A stretch of DNA of 64,000 nt from JAZKFT01 sp040386335 (GTDB lineage: Bacteria > Bacteroidota > Bacteroidia > Chitinophagales > Chitinophagaceae): contig JAZKFT010000023.1 of the NCBI GenBank assembly GCA_040386335.1, forward strand, positions 124,001 to 188,000, written 5' to 3'. Under the pieces are notes generated by a model that saw only the letters and a list, made by a program, of their open reading frames with translations, was not told the origin of the DNA and made no database searches. Numbering within the stretch: position 1 is the first letter of the stretch; the number at the start of each line of letters is the position of its first letter. The translations under genes were made by a program, and so were the position numbers. Shown one piece after another: positions 8,050-17,396 of this stretch.

Positions 8050-10782
8050 TTAATACTTTATGATTTTTTTCGTTTCAACAATACCTCCCTTATCAATTTT
8101 TACAATATAGGCGCCTGCTGCCATTGTGCTTATGTTAAACGCTTCGTTAAATGTGCCGACCCTGTTTTTAAATTCTTTCGATGCTACAAGTCCACCGGAC
8201 ATATTGTATATTCTTACACTTATGGATGTTGGTTTTTCGACGGTAGTGGATACATAAATTGTTCCTTTCGTGGGGTTTGGAGAGACGGTGGTTGCCTTTG
8301 TTCCCTGTGATGAAGGAATGAGATCTGCGAAGTCTGGTGCCTGTGCAGTGGCTGGTATGGCACCCTGGTTTACTAAATTCCATTTGAAGGATGAGTAGGT
8401 GGCATTGAGTGTATTTTGTACAATCTCTATGCCCGTGCCATTGGTACCTGCGTTGGGCCGGATATAGAGACCTGACTTCCTGTTTTTGATCCAGTAGTAA
8501 GGCGCTTCATCAGATGCTTCTATCACCCAATGCAATTCTGCATTGTTTTCATTGGCCGCTGAAATGACTACCTGTGATAAGTTTGTATTATCTACTATTG
8601 ATCCACCGGTTGGCTGTATTCCGTTAGTGGTATATTTATTTACAATGAAATAGTAGCCGGGAGTTGGTGCCGCCCTGAATTCCCACTGGAATGAACTAAG
8701 TGTTGGTACGGCAGCAGACTCCTCCTGGATGATTGTTGCAGTGGCAGATCCGGCGGTAGGCCTCATATAATCTGCGGTCCATTTGTTAACTACATGGAAG
8801 TAGGATTGTGTTAGCGGGTCGTTTACTACTGTAACGGTAATTGCTACCGCTGCAGAAGTGGTTACAGCACCATTATTATCTGTTGCTCTTGCGGTAATGC
8901 TGTGGCTGCCTACAGCGGCGCCAGACCAGTTAAAGGTAAAGGGGCTGCTTACATCGCTACCCAACAACGTTGCACCATCGTAGAAAGATACTGAACTTAC
9001 AGTGCCCGGAGCCGCATCTGTAGCGGTTGCTGCCAGGGCAATAGTTGTACCCGAAGTAAAGCTTGCGCCTGCTGCAGGTGAAGTAATGCTTACAGACGGC
9101 GGCGTATTTGCTGCTGCCACGGTTATGGCTACCGCTGCCGAAGTGGTTACAGCACCATTATTATCTGTTGCCCTTGCGGTAATGCTATGGCTACCCACAG
9201 TTGCGCCGGACCAGGTGTAACTGTAAGGGCTGCTTACATCTGAACCTAGTAGTGTAACGCCGTCATAAAACGCAACTGATGTTACAGTGCCAGGAGCTGC
9301 GTCGGACGCATTGGCCGTAAGCGTAATGGCAGTGCCGGCGGTAAACGAAGCACCGGCCGCCGGAGCCGTAATATTTACTGAAGGTGGGGTATTGGTAACC
9401 GGGTAGTTCGTAATAACGGGAGCTGTATAACCACTCCTGTATTCAATCTTTTTTAGCATATTTCCTGCTGCGTCAAAAGTGAACAGCAGTGTAGAATTTT
9501 TGTAGAGTATCAGGTTTGAGAAATCGATATTGGCACTCGCATTGAATCGGAATTTAAGCGTGGTATTGGCAGCCGAATAATTGCCGGCGGTGGTAGAGAA
9601 TTTTACCGAGAAGCTGTAATCTGTAGCCGACTTATTCATTACCATTACAGTATAGCCATTGGCATCCTGCATACCAAACTCCATAATATTGCTGGTCATA
9701 TTATTTTCGATCTGGCCAGTCATATAGTTGCCTCGCTTATTCTGGCTGAGCATTTTCATATGTTGTGCTGTAGAGCGGAGTGTACCATTGCTTTCAAGCA
9801 TTCTGAATTTATTACCTTCTTCTACTGACCAGGGTGTAAAATATGCTGCACCATTTGCCAGGGCCTGTTTGGCCATAATAGCCATATATTGACCAGCTGA
9901 GAACACACCGGGGTCAATACTAACTTCCGTATTGTATTCTCCAACTGCAATTTTTAGTGGTTGATTTGCCGGCCTTAACGCATTCGTGGCGTCAATCATC
10001 GATTTGAGTATCGCATACCTGCCAATCATAGTTGCTTCATTGGCATCACCATAGAAATGAAAAGCAAAAATGTCCACTATTGGATCGCCGTTATAAGTGT
10101 CTGTCCCTACTCCAGAGGCTCCATAAAGAAAGTCTTTATACCAGGTTCCTAACGGGCCAGACGTTGCAGTGCCCCACCAATGTCTAAAATCCGGGCCACA
10201 AATAATGCTGGTGGCATCTTTTGCTTTAATAGCTTTTGCAATCGTTCTAAACTGGCCTCTCCAACCAACGTAATTGTATCCATCCTGGTACACCGTTCCC
10301 GCATACCAGGCCTCCCAATTGTTAGAGGGGTCAGGTTCATTGCCGATACCCCAATACTTAATACCCAGATTTTTAGTAATATTAAAATAGTCCATCCATT
10401 GACCAGTTTCTGTTGCAGTTAAATCAATTGGCAGCTGAACCAATGGTATTAAATTCATAGATTTAATATTGTTGATAGCAGTTACATACCAATCTCTATC
10501 TGCCAATGAATTCCTTTGTACGTTCGGAAAATTGCCGCCGATTCTTACAATCGAGCAATTCCACGTACCTGTTTCAGCCATATTTTCAGCAAACTTGTCT
10601 ACGGTTTGTCCATTCGCATAAGTTTGGTACTCCCAATAATTCATTCCAAAAAACGTGGAAGTGCTTTGCGCAAAACTTCCTTCGCATACACCAAGTAATA
10701 AAATACATAGCAAAGCATTCCGGAATGCGTTCACCGGTTTGCGCTGGTTGCGGACACTAATTGATAGGGTCAAGTTTTCCAT
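8050..10782 (-). CDS. Clan GH-A glycoside hydrolase with two Ig-like repeats, ricin-type lectin and T9SS domains
   Basis: 910 residues with a signal sequence ending near GSFAQ (39). A TIM-barrel hydrolase (about 40-420) has YWGIGNEPDP (acid/base Glu149) and VGEYNTE (nucleophile Glu282), the clan GH-A arrangement on strands 4 and 7, plus a C-terminal beta domain typical of GH39/GH51/GH30-like enzymes. I cannot assign a single family. Two Big_17 Ig repeats of 95 residues (about 460-650), a CBM13-like ricin lectin domain (about 655-805) and a T9SS tail (VSPNPTKGT...AAGAYIVKID) follow. The lectin and Ig segments are almost the same as in the GH16 protein. The pair probably acts on one polymer at the cell surface. 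Confidence 0.85.
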   Translation of the reverse strand: MENLTLSISVRNQRKPVNAFRNALLCILLLGVCEGSFAQSTSTFFGMNYWEYQTYANGQTVDKFAENMAETGTWNCSIVRIGGNFPNVQRNSLADRDWYVTAINNIKSMNLIPLVQLPIDLTATETGQWMDYFNITKNLGIKYWGIGNEPDPSNNWEAWYAGTVYQDGYNYVGWRGQFRTIAKAIKAKDATSIICGPDFRHWWGTATSGPLGTWYKDFLYGASGVGTDTYNGDPIVDIFAFHFYGDANEATMIGRYAILKSMIDATNALRPANQPLKIAVGEYNTEVSIDPGVFSAGQYMAIMAKQALANGAAYFTPWSVEEGNKFRMLESNGTLRSTAQHMKMLSQNKRGNYMTGQIENNMTSNIMEFGMQDANGYTVMVMNKSATDYSFSVKFSTTAGNYSAANTTLKFRFNASANIDFSNLILYKNSTLLFTFDAAGNMLKKIEYRSGYTAPVITNYPVTNTPPSVNITAPAAGASFTAGTAITLTANASDAAPGTVTSVAFYDGVTLLGSDVSSPYSYTWSGATVGSHSITARATDNNGAVTTSAAVAITVAAANTPPSVSITSPAAGASFTSGTTIALAATATDAAPGTVSSVSFYDGATLLGSDVSSPFTFNWSGAAVGSHSITARATDNNGAVTTSAAVAITVTVVNDPLTQSYFHVVNKWTADYMRPTAGSATATIIQEESAAVPTLSSFQWEFRAAPTPGYYFIVNKYTTNGIQPTGGSIVDNTNLSQVVISAANENNAELHWVIEASDEAPYYWIKNRKSGLYIRPNAGTNGTGIEIVQNTLNATYSSFKWNLVNQGAIPATAQAPDFADLIPSSQGTKATTVSPNPTKGTIYVSTTVEKPTSISVRIYNMSGGLVASKEFKNRVGTFNEAFNISTMAAGAYIVKIDKGGIVETKKIIKY
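8827..9396 (-). repeat. Tandem 285-bp direct repeat encoding two Big_17 Ig domains
   Basis: Two adjacent copies (about 8827-9111 and 9112-9396) with the same reading frame and highly similar DNA; for example the CACCATTATTATCTGTTGC block recurs 285 bp apart. Each encodes a 95-residue unit with PSV-I-P--GASF and SVSFYDGATLLGSDVSSP. A third related copy lies in the neighbouring GH16 gene (about 6790-7060). This reflects recent internal duplication. Confidence 0.85.
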
Positions 10783-10909
10783 GGTTAAGTTTTATTTTTT
10801 AGATGATTAAAACACAAGCAATTCGTATCGATGCGTCGGCGGACGGGTATATCTACTTTAGTACTTTTTGTTATTGAAGTTGACGTCGCAAGCCGGGGTA
10901 TCGTGAATA

Positions 10910-10947
10910 GCAGGGGATGAGACCTGGTACCCGGTCTCATCCCCTGC
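10910..10947 (-). terminator. Strong stem-loop downstream of the PQQ-dehydrogenase-like gene
   Basis: Perfect 15-bp inverted repeat GCAGGGGATGAGACC / GGTCTCATCCCCTGC with an 8-nt loop, 15 bp after the stop at 10963 on the minus strand. It lacks a good U-tract on either side, so it may be a terminator or an mRNA-stabilising end. Confidence 0.6.
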
Positions 10948-10962
10948 GCATAGACAGGACGG

Positions 10963-13900
10963 CTATTTCTTTACCAGTTTCATGGATTCGCTAACCGACC
11001 CTTTTTTGATCTGTATAATGTAAGTGCCGGCAGGTAGCGAGCGTACATCGAGGCTTTTTTCAAACCTGCCTTTAGTGCTTTCGTAGGATTTGGATAATAC
11101 GAGGCCCCCGTTGTTGTTATAAATCATAATCCCAACGGTTGTGGTTTCTGCCACATCTGTTCCTACAGTTATCATCCCGTCTGTTGGGTTAGGATAGATC
11201 GTGGTCGTACGGCCTTTTTCCGTATTTTCTTTCACTATAATATCTGTTTCTTCAGAGAAGGCTGCCTGACCTGCTGCGGTAAGCACCACGTTTATATAGT
11301 CGATATTCAGGTTATCAGTGTCAAGTACAATCCGCATTGTCTTTTGCCCGGTGGATAAGGAAATATTTGGGATCGTTACCGTTGCCCAAGTTTGCCATGC
11401 ACCAGTATTCGGCACTACGATTGAGTTGGTGATATTTACACCATCCATTTCAATGTGAAAAGACTTACCTGCAAAAGTGGATGCCACCCTTGCCTGGAAG
11501 CTGTAAGTGCCTTCTGTAGCCACATCCACAGTATATTCCATCCATTCGCCCGCGGCTGCATAGCCCATATTATATATAGCAACACCTCCATCGGTACCTG
11601 CCTGTATATCTACATTTTCGCTTGTGCGGTAAGCATTGCCGGCGTTTCCGGTGGTAAGGTCATTATAGGCGATATTTTGCCCGCCAAAATCATAGTTTTC
11701 CACTTCTACTTTGCCCGGTAAAGACATGGCCGTGCCAAAGAAAGGCATTTGTGCATTGGAAGTAATCACTTCCAATTGGGGGGCATTGGTACCGGTTTCC
11801 TTGGTATTCCAGCTTAATTGGGATGCTGCATTGGCCAGGTTTTTAAAATTGAAACTAACTAGATTTCTGCCGGCTGCTTTTTCTGCGTTTATGTAATTGG
11901 TAACATCCCAGATATAGTATTTTCCGGCAACATCAGTAACGCTGGTAGTAGCAAGTGCAGTAGCACCAGCTGCCGGCTTATTATTCCAATTGGTGGTGGC
12001 CTCTGCCCATGTAGTACTGGATACACTATACATAGCAACCGGTATAGCAGTACCTGCGGCCCCTAAATTTCCGTACACTTTTATTTTTGCACTGGAAATA
12101 GTGCCTGTAATGGTTGAAAGGTCAAATCCAAGATAGCCTTCCCTGTTAAATCCGCTGTTGGCAGTTCCATCTAACTTGGTCTCCATTTTAGTTGGGTTAG
12201 TTGCTCCATAATTCGTAGCTGCATTGGCACCGTCCCGTACATAAGCATCCTTGGTGGCTGTTAGAGTAGTAGTAGTGGCTGCAACTACTTTAAAAACAGC
12301 AGTGTAAGTAGTGTTGTTTGTAGGTACTGAAAAAGTTTGATCCCTGGTGCCGCCATGGACCCAACTTTCAAATTGATAACTAGTTCCGTTTACGGTCTGA
12401 ATCTGATCCGCACCCATTGCAAACGTAATACCCTTTACACCACTGGTTGTGAAAGGTGTGGTTTGTGGCTTTCCATTTACGTAAACCATTAATCCAGCAG
12501 GTTGCGTAACAAAACTTATTCTTGATAACTGAGGTAATACAGAAACAGAAGCAGTATCAGTTAAGCCATTACTATCAGTAACTGTTAAAACTAACCTATA
12601 CGATACGATTGTATCTATTTCGTTACCCGTTAAAGTTGTGAAAGACCCTGTTTTAGAACCAACAGCTAATCCGGTAGGAGTCAAATCATGGGTATGGTCA
12701 GTATGGTCAAAGAACATTCCCCACCTAAGGGCACTTGCTGGTAAGGCTCCATCTTCTGCATCGGTAGCTGACCCGGAAAAATTAATAATTTGCCCTGCTG
12801 AATAAGTTAAACCTGCTGCCGGAGTAATAATGGTAGCTACAGGAGGAGCATTGTATGCTAAAACCGTTAGAGTTGCCGCTGTACTTGTTACTGAGCCAAA
12901 AGAGTTACTAACTGTTACCGTATAACTACCAGCATTAGCTGTAGTAACATTTGGTATGGTGTAAGTACTACTTGTAGCGCCTGTGATGTTAACGCCACTT
13001 TTTTTCCATTGGAAAGTCATAGGAGTTGCACCCGAAGCGTTTACCGAAAAACTCGCTGGTTGCCCCGCAGTTACAGTAACACTTAAAGGCTGATTCGTAA
13101 TTGCCGGGGTACTGGTATTGGTATAGATAACCTTAAAAATTGTTCCGCCCTGGGCGTAATATATATTACCATCAACCCCTAAACGAAGTGTAGTGGAGCT
13201 AGCATTTGGAGATGCCGCACCAACACCTGTTGCAAAATTTGTGTTTGCTCCTGTACTTGGGTTTACGTAATTAATGAAATTATTACAATAATCCATATAG
13301 AAAAATTTTCCCACATAGGTTGCAGGATAATTCGTTGCAGGAGATTCTAAGAAGGCACCACCAATAATTGCGCAGCCTTCCCCTGTATTTGCTGGTGGGT
13401 TAGGAGGATTATAAATTGAAAAAACCGGATTTTTAAAAGCTGGATTTGTAGAATTACCTTCCACAGTTGGATGGCCTGAATTGGTACCGGCCGTAGTAAC
13501 ATCATTGATCTCCTCAGAAGTATATTGACCTACGTTACAAACATAGATTTTACCTGTTGATGGAGAAATATCCAAGGACCATGGGTTGCGTTCGCCCAAA
13601 GACCAAATACACTTGGTAATGGTAGAGGCACCTGCTTCATTATAATAAGGATTTCCCACCGCCGGTGTTCCATCTGCATTAAGCCTTAATACCTTGCCGC
13701 CGTAAGATGTTTTACTTTGAGCAGCCGAAATGACATCATTTTCACCAATGGTTATATAAAGATAACCACCCTTAAATCTGATAGCGCCACCATTATGACG
13801 TTGCGAAGTAGTTGATAAAAGGGGGAAATCCCTAAGCGTTAACTGTGCAACTACCGCATCACCACTAAGCGTAAGTCTTGCCAAACGATTTACCAGGCTA

Positions 13901-14253
13901 GTGGTTGTATAACAGATATAGATATAATTATTGGTTGCAAAATTCGGATCAACCGTAATTGCACTAAGGCCGTCTTCCCCTCCGTTTCTTACGCCACTTA
14001 GTGTAAGCATAGTGGAAAGCACACCGTTTTTATATAACCGGATCCGGCCATCCTGATGTGCTATAAATATTCTTCCGTCAGGTGCAAAAGTCATACCCGT
14101 TACCGTTGATCCGGTTGCGGTAACCTGAACCCTGCTGAAACCAGCAGGAAACGTTTGGGCGCTTAGTTGCCCACCCAGGGCTAGTTGTAGTACCAATATT
14201 GCACTGCAAATTGGGAATGCCAAATTGGTTAGCACAAGTAATCGTTTTTTCAT
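10963..14253 (-). CDS. PQQ-type sugar dehydrogenase-like propeller with Ig, CBM96 and CBM6 modules and T9SS tail
   Basis: 1096 residues with a signal peptide ending QLSAQ (33). Residues about 35-380 form a GSDH/sorbosone-dehydrogenase-type six-bladed propeller: GMTFAPDGRIFIAHQDGRIRL, GGEDGLSAITVDPNF, RHNGGAIRF, GENDV, GERNPWSLDISP and GGAFL. An Ig repeat (ITNQPLSVTVTAGQPASF), a second Ig-like segment, a CBM96/DNRLRE-type module (TATKDAYVRDGANAATNYG..., about 660-830), a CBM6 (VEVENYDFGGQNIAYND..., about 850-985) and a T9SS tail (IYPNPTDGM...PAGTYIIQIK) follow. Family members oxidise sugars with PQQ; cofactor and substrate cannot be confirmed here. The carbohydrate-binding modules would hold the oxidase-like domain on polysaccharide outside the cell. 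Confidence 0.82.
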   Translation of the reverse strand: MKKRLLVLTNLAFPICSAILVLQLALGGQLSAQTFPAGFSRVQVTATGSTVTGMTFAPDGRIFIAHQDGRIRLYKNGVLSTMLTLSGVRNGGEDGLSAITVDPNFATNNYIYICYTTTSLVNRLARLTLSGDAVVAQLTLRDFPLLSTTSQRHNGGAIRFKGGYLYITIGENDVISAAQSKTSYGGKVLRLNADGTPAVGNPYYNEAGASTITKCIWSLGERNPWSLDISPSTGKIYVCNVGQYTSEEINDVTTAGTNSGHPTVEGNSTNPAFKNPVFSIYNPPNPPANTGEGCAIIGGAFLESPATNYPATYVGKFFYMDYCNNFINYVNPSTGANTNFATGVGAASPNASSTTLRLGVDGNIYYAQGGTIFKVIYTNTSTPAITNQPLSVTVTAGQPASFSVNASGATPMTFQWKKSGVNITGATSSTYTIPNVTTANAGSYTVTVSNSFGSVTSTAATLTVLAYNAPPVATIITPAAGLTYSAGQIINFSGSATDAEDGALPASALRWGMFFDHTDHTHDLTPTGLAVGSKTGSFTTLTGNEIDTIVSYRLVLTVTDSNGLTDTASVSVLPQLSRISFVTQPAGLMVYVNGKPQTTPFTTSGVKGITFAMGADQIQTVNGTSYQFESWVHGGTRDQTFSVPTNNTTYTAVFKVVAATTTTLTATKDAYVRDGANAATNYGATNPTKMETKLDGTANSGFNREGYLGFDLSTITGTISSAKIKVYGNLGAAGTAIPVAMYSVSSTTWAEATTNWNNKPAAGATALATTSVTDVAGKYYIWDVTNYINAEKAAGRNLVSFNFKNLANAASQLSWNTKETGTNAPQLEVITSNAQMPFFGTAMSLPGKVEVENYDFGGQNIAYNDLTTGNAGNAYRTSENVDIQAGTDGGVAIYNMGYAAAGEWMEYTVDVATEGTYSFQARVASTFAGKSFHIEMDGVNITNSIVVPNTGAWQTWATVTIPNISLSTGQKTMRIVLDTDNLNIDYINVVLTAAGQAAFSEETDIIVKENTEKGRTTTIYPNPTDGMITVGTDVAETTTVGIMIYNNNGGLVLSKSYESTKGRFEKSLDVRSLPAGTYIIQIKKGSVSESMKLVKK

Positions 14254-14498
14254 TGTTTCGGTTTTTTGTTATTATAAATACTTCGACTCATTACATTTAT
14301 TATTAGTAACGACGAATGAATTTTAAAGAGTTGTTCTATGGAAATTTGAATCGAATGCATAATGATTAAACAAAAACAATCCTGGTTAAAATTTAATGTT
14401 TATGCCCCATTAATTTTGAGGCATAGGCATACATATCCACTTAATGCAAACCTTGCATTTTGCCGGCCTTACCTACTGGTTAGGCAGCCAGTATTTTC

Positions 14499-14537
14499 TA
14501 TAACTATTGCATCAATCTCACTAATGCGATAGTTATA
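14499..14537. repeat. Imperfect inverted repeat in the divergent promoter region
   Basis: Arms TATAACTATTGCAT (14499-14512) and ATGCGATAGTTATA (14524-14537) differ at one position and flank an 11-nt spacer. It could be a regulator-binding dyad for either divergent unit; no family assigned. Confidence 0.5.
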
Positions 14538-14722
14538 ATCGTTTTATAGGAAGGGAACAGGTGTGTAAGGAACCTGATAGTGGTATTTTCTAATACACAC
14601 AAGTCCAGGGTTGATTTTCATATAGCATCACATCATCTTTTCCAAACTAAAAGTTCAGGCTGTGAATGTAGATAAATTGGAAAACGCTTACCCGCACAAA
14701 AAAAAATATTCAGCCAATATCT

Positions 14723-14738
14723 GCTACAACGTTGTCGT
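14723..14738. promoter_or_regulatory. Operator-like palindrome upstream of the TonB receptor, near-copy of the LacI site
   Basis: GCTACAACGTTGTCGT matches the perfect palindrome between lacI-type gene and susC (ACTACAACGTTGTAGT) at 14 of 16 positions and keeps the ACAACGTTGT core. It lies about 240 bp upstream of the receptor start. Function as an operator is inference. Confidence 0.4.
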
Positions 14739-14979
14739 TGATTTTACCGGGTTCGGTTTCATTTTTGCAGCACGAAAAATGAAAACTGGTGTATGTTACA
14801 TCTCATTGTCTTGCTATTCTTTACATACAAGTGGTATGGAAAAAAATAATATGCAATTTGTTTTACCGGCACAGCTGTGGGCATTTGTTGGTAATTGTAT
14901 AATTGGACATAATACCTAATGAAGTTTGTATAGTAAATGAAGTTGCTGACGGTTTCTGCTTAATATAGAAATATGCTTT

Positions 14980-17352
14980 ATGAGAAAAGAAATTATTGCA
15001 TTCGCGTTTGCAATCCTTTGTTCCCTGGCTGCCCAATGCCAGGCTGGTTTTACGGTTTCCGGCTCTGTTAGCAGTTCCAGGTCGGGCCTTATTGGAGGCT
15101 GTAGTGTTTTTTTATTGAACACTAACCTAAGTGCCATATCTGACGATAAGGGCGCTTTCATTTTTAAGAACGTTCCGGAAGGAAAGTATAAGATGCAAAT
15201 ATCTGCAGTAGGGTATGCATCGCTCTACATCGATGTAAGCGCTGGTTTAAATGGGGGTGCACCCATAAATATTGTGTTGGCAGAGTCTATGATCCAGCTT
15301 GACGGAGTGATGGTAACGGCGCAAAAGCGTGACGAATTGGAGCAGCAGGTACCTTTAAGTATTACTGCAGTCTCATCCCGGCAGGTGCAGCAATACAGGC
15401 TTTGGAACAGCAATGAACTTACAGCCGTGGTCCCCAATTTTTATTCGTCTAACCCGGGCGATGGCAGGAACGTAACATCTATACGTGGTATCACAACAAC
15501 CTCATACGACCCGGCCGTAGCAACTTATATCGATGGCGTGAACCAGTTTGGATTGGATACCTATATCCCGCACCTGTTTGACGTGGAGCGTATCGAAATT
15601 TTGAGGGGGCCACAGGGAACGTTTTATGGAAGAAACGCTATGGGCGGTGTTGTGAATATCGTTACTAAAAGGCCATCCAATAAAACAGCCGTTTTTGCAG
15701 AAATAACGGCCGGAAACTACGATCAACAGCGATACACGGCAGGCTTTCGTATACCTGTTATTAAAAACAAACTTTTTTTTGGAGCAAGCGGGTTGTATAA
15801 CAAGCGAAAAGGTTTTTATACAAACGAGTTTAACAATGCCCCCTTTGATAACCAGAGCAGCTTTACCGGTAATTATTACCTCAGGTTCATAGCCTCAGAA
15901 AAATGGTCGGCTACCTTAAACGTGAAGCATACCAACAACTTAAATGATGGAGCATTCCCCCTGGTAAACGGGCCTGCCGACGCCATTGAGAATCCGTACC
16001 GGCTCAACCAGAATGCTTTGGCGGAAATGATTGACCGCACATTCAACAGCTCTCTCAACATCAACTATGTAAACAAGCAATTTATTTTCACATCTCAAAC
16101 AGCCTGGCAATCCAATCATCGCTTCTACGACCAGGCACTGGATGGCGATTTCTCACCTATCGATGGTGTTACTATTTTTAATAATTATGGTGACGATTGG
16201 AATAAAGTAAAAGTGTTTACCCAGGAATTAAAATTTTCTTCGCCGGCCACAACAGGGGGGCGTTTAAAATGGACTGCGGGCAGCTATTTTTTTCACCAGG
16301 ATAACCCTGCGAAACAAGCGGTACATTTTGGTAGAGACGCTGCCTTATTAGGAGCACCCGATACTGCTTTTTCTATCATCAGCACTACAAAAGGCAAAAC
16401 ATCCGGCATCGCGGTATTTGCACAAGGTACCTATGCTGTTACCCAAAAGTTAGACATTATCGCCGGCCTGCGTTATGATCTCGAAAAGAAGAAATATAAC
16501 GTACTCGGCGAATATCAAAAAGACCCCAACCCGGTTCCAGTTTTTGAAACCCAACCGGACACAAGTGGTTCAACAACCTTCGCCGCCCTCTCGCCGAAGT
16601 TGGGAATTGCCTATTCAGTTAGCGATAATACTAATGCTTTCGCCATCTATAGTCGGGGATATAGAACCGGTGGGCTCACCCAACTATCCTCCGACCCTTC
16701 ACAACCGCCTTTATTTCCCTATAAGCCGGAGTACAGTAGCAACGTAGAAGTTGGAATAAAAAATAATTTTTTCAATAGCCGGCTGCGTTTAAATGGTTCC
16801 ATATTTTTTACAGTTGTAAGTGATGTGCAGGTGCCCACATTGGTGCTGCCAGATGCCATAACTGTTACAAAAAATGCCGGAAAACTGTTTTGTAAAGGTC
16901 TGGAACTGGAAATGTCTGCCATTCCGGTTAAGGGCTTGCAAGTAGATTACAATTTCGGATATACGGATGCAACCTATAAAAATTTAAAACTATCACAATC
17001 TGGATCTGAAGTAGATCTTGATGGTAAAAAGCAAATTTTTACACCTGGTGTTACATCGCTGTTGGCTGCTCAGTATAATTATTTGCTAAGTGAAAAACAC
17101 GCAATCAAATTATCAGTACGTGGCGAATGGAAATACCTTGGTAAGCAATATTTTGACTTGTCGAACAATATTTCACAAGGTGCTTATAGCTTGTTCAATA
17201 GCCAGGTTGGCGTTTCGGTAAGAAATTTTGAACTGATGTTTTGGGCAAGAAATATAGGTAGTAAAAAATACATAGCCTATGCTTACGATTTTGGAGCCGT
17301 GCACCTGGGCGACCCGAAAACAATCGGGGTTACATTGGCAATGTGTTTGTAG
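14980..17352 (+). CDS. TonB-dependent receptor, metal/siderophore type (non-SusC)
   Basis: 790 residues with a signal peptide ending near QCQA (22). Residues about 25-110 are a carboxypeptidase-regulatory-like domain (GGCSVFLLNTNLSAISDDKGAF). The plug follows from MVTAQKRDELEQQVPLSITAV with the signatures VPNFYSSNPGDGRNVTSIRG, YIDGV and VERIEILRGPQGTFYGRNAMGGVVNI. A 22-strand barrel ends in a canonical C-terminal strand (FGAVHLGDPKTIGVTLAMCL). It is clearly shorter than SusC proteins and lacks their conserved DAA-YG-RAANGV block. It heads a four-gene unit with MbnP/MbnH-like proteins, so copper or a copper chelate is the likely cargo (context inference). Regulation: a LacI-like dyad and another inverted repeat lie upstream. 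Confidence 0.88.
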   Translation: MRKEIIAFAFAILCSLAAQCQAGFTVSGSVSSSRSGLIGGCSVFLLNTNLSAISDDKGAFIFKNVPEGKYKMQISAVGYASLYIDVSAGLNGGAPINIVLAESMIQLDGVMVTAQKRDELEQQVPLSITAVSSRQVQQYRLWNSNELTAVVPNFYSSNPGDGRNVTSIRGITTTSYDPAVATYIDGVNQFGLDTYIPHLFDVERIEILRGPQGTFYGRNAMGGVVNIVTKRPSNKTAVFAEITAGNYDQQRYTAGFRIPVIKNKLFFGASGLYNKRKGFYTNEFNNAPFDNQSSFTGNYYLRFIASEKWSATLNVKHTNNLNDGAFPLVNGPADAIENPYRLNQNALAEMIDRTFNSSLNINYVNKQFIFTSQTAWQSNHRFYDQALDGDFSPIDGVTIFNNYGDDWNKVKVFTQELKFSSPATTGGRLKWTAGSYFFHQDNPAKQAVHFGRDAALLGAPDTAFSIISTTKGKTSGIAVFAQGTYAVTQKLDIIAGLRYDLEKKKYNVLGEYQKDPNPVPVFETQPDTSGSTTFAALSPKLGIAYSVSDNTNAFAIYSRGYRTGGLTQLSSDPSQPPLFPYKPEYSSNVEVGIKNNFFNSRLRLNGSIFFTVVSDVQVPTLVLPDAITVTKNAGKLFCKGLELEMSAIPVKGLQVDYNFGYTDATYKNLKLSQSGSEVDLDGKKQIFTPGVTSLLAAQYNYLLSEKHAIKLSVRGEWKYLGKQYFDLSNNISQGAYSLFNSQVGVSVRNFELMFWARNIGSKKYIAYAYDFGAVHLGDPKTIGVTLAMCL

Positions 17353-17396
17353 TGAATTCGGAAATGGATCCATCTTAGTTACAACCAATCAAGACC

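Larger units (their letters stand above)
14254..14979. other. Divergent intergenic region (726 bp) with two dyad elements, no credible gene
   Basis: Lies between the divergent dehydrogenase-like (-) and TonB receptor (+) genes and must hold both promoters. It contains an imperfect 14-bp inverted repeat (14499-14537), a small stem TACTGG/CCAGTA at 14474-14493 followed by TTTT, and an operator-like palindrome (14723-14738). The one open frame (14662-14919) has no protein-like features. I could not place a convincing TTG / TAnnTTTG promoter. Confidence 0.5.

Noticed and set aside
14662..14919. 85-codon open frame in the divergent promoter region
   Set aside because: Composition looks like translated A/T-rich noncoding DNA and it overlaps the operator-like dyad; no family recognised.
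14254..14979. Cobalamin or other riboswitch ahead of the TonB receptor
   Set aside because: I found none of the conserved boxes expected for a cobalamin riboswitch.
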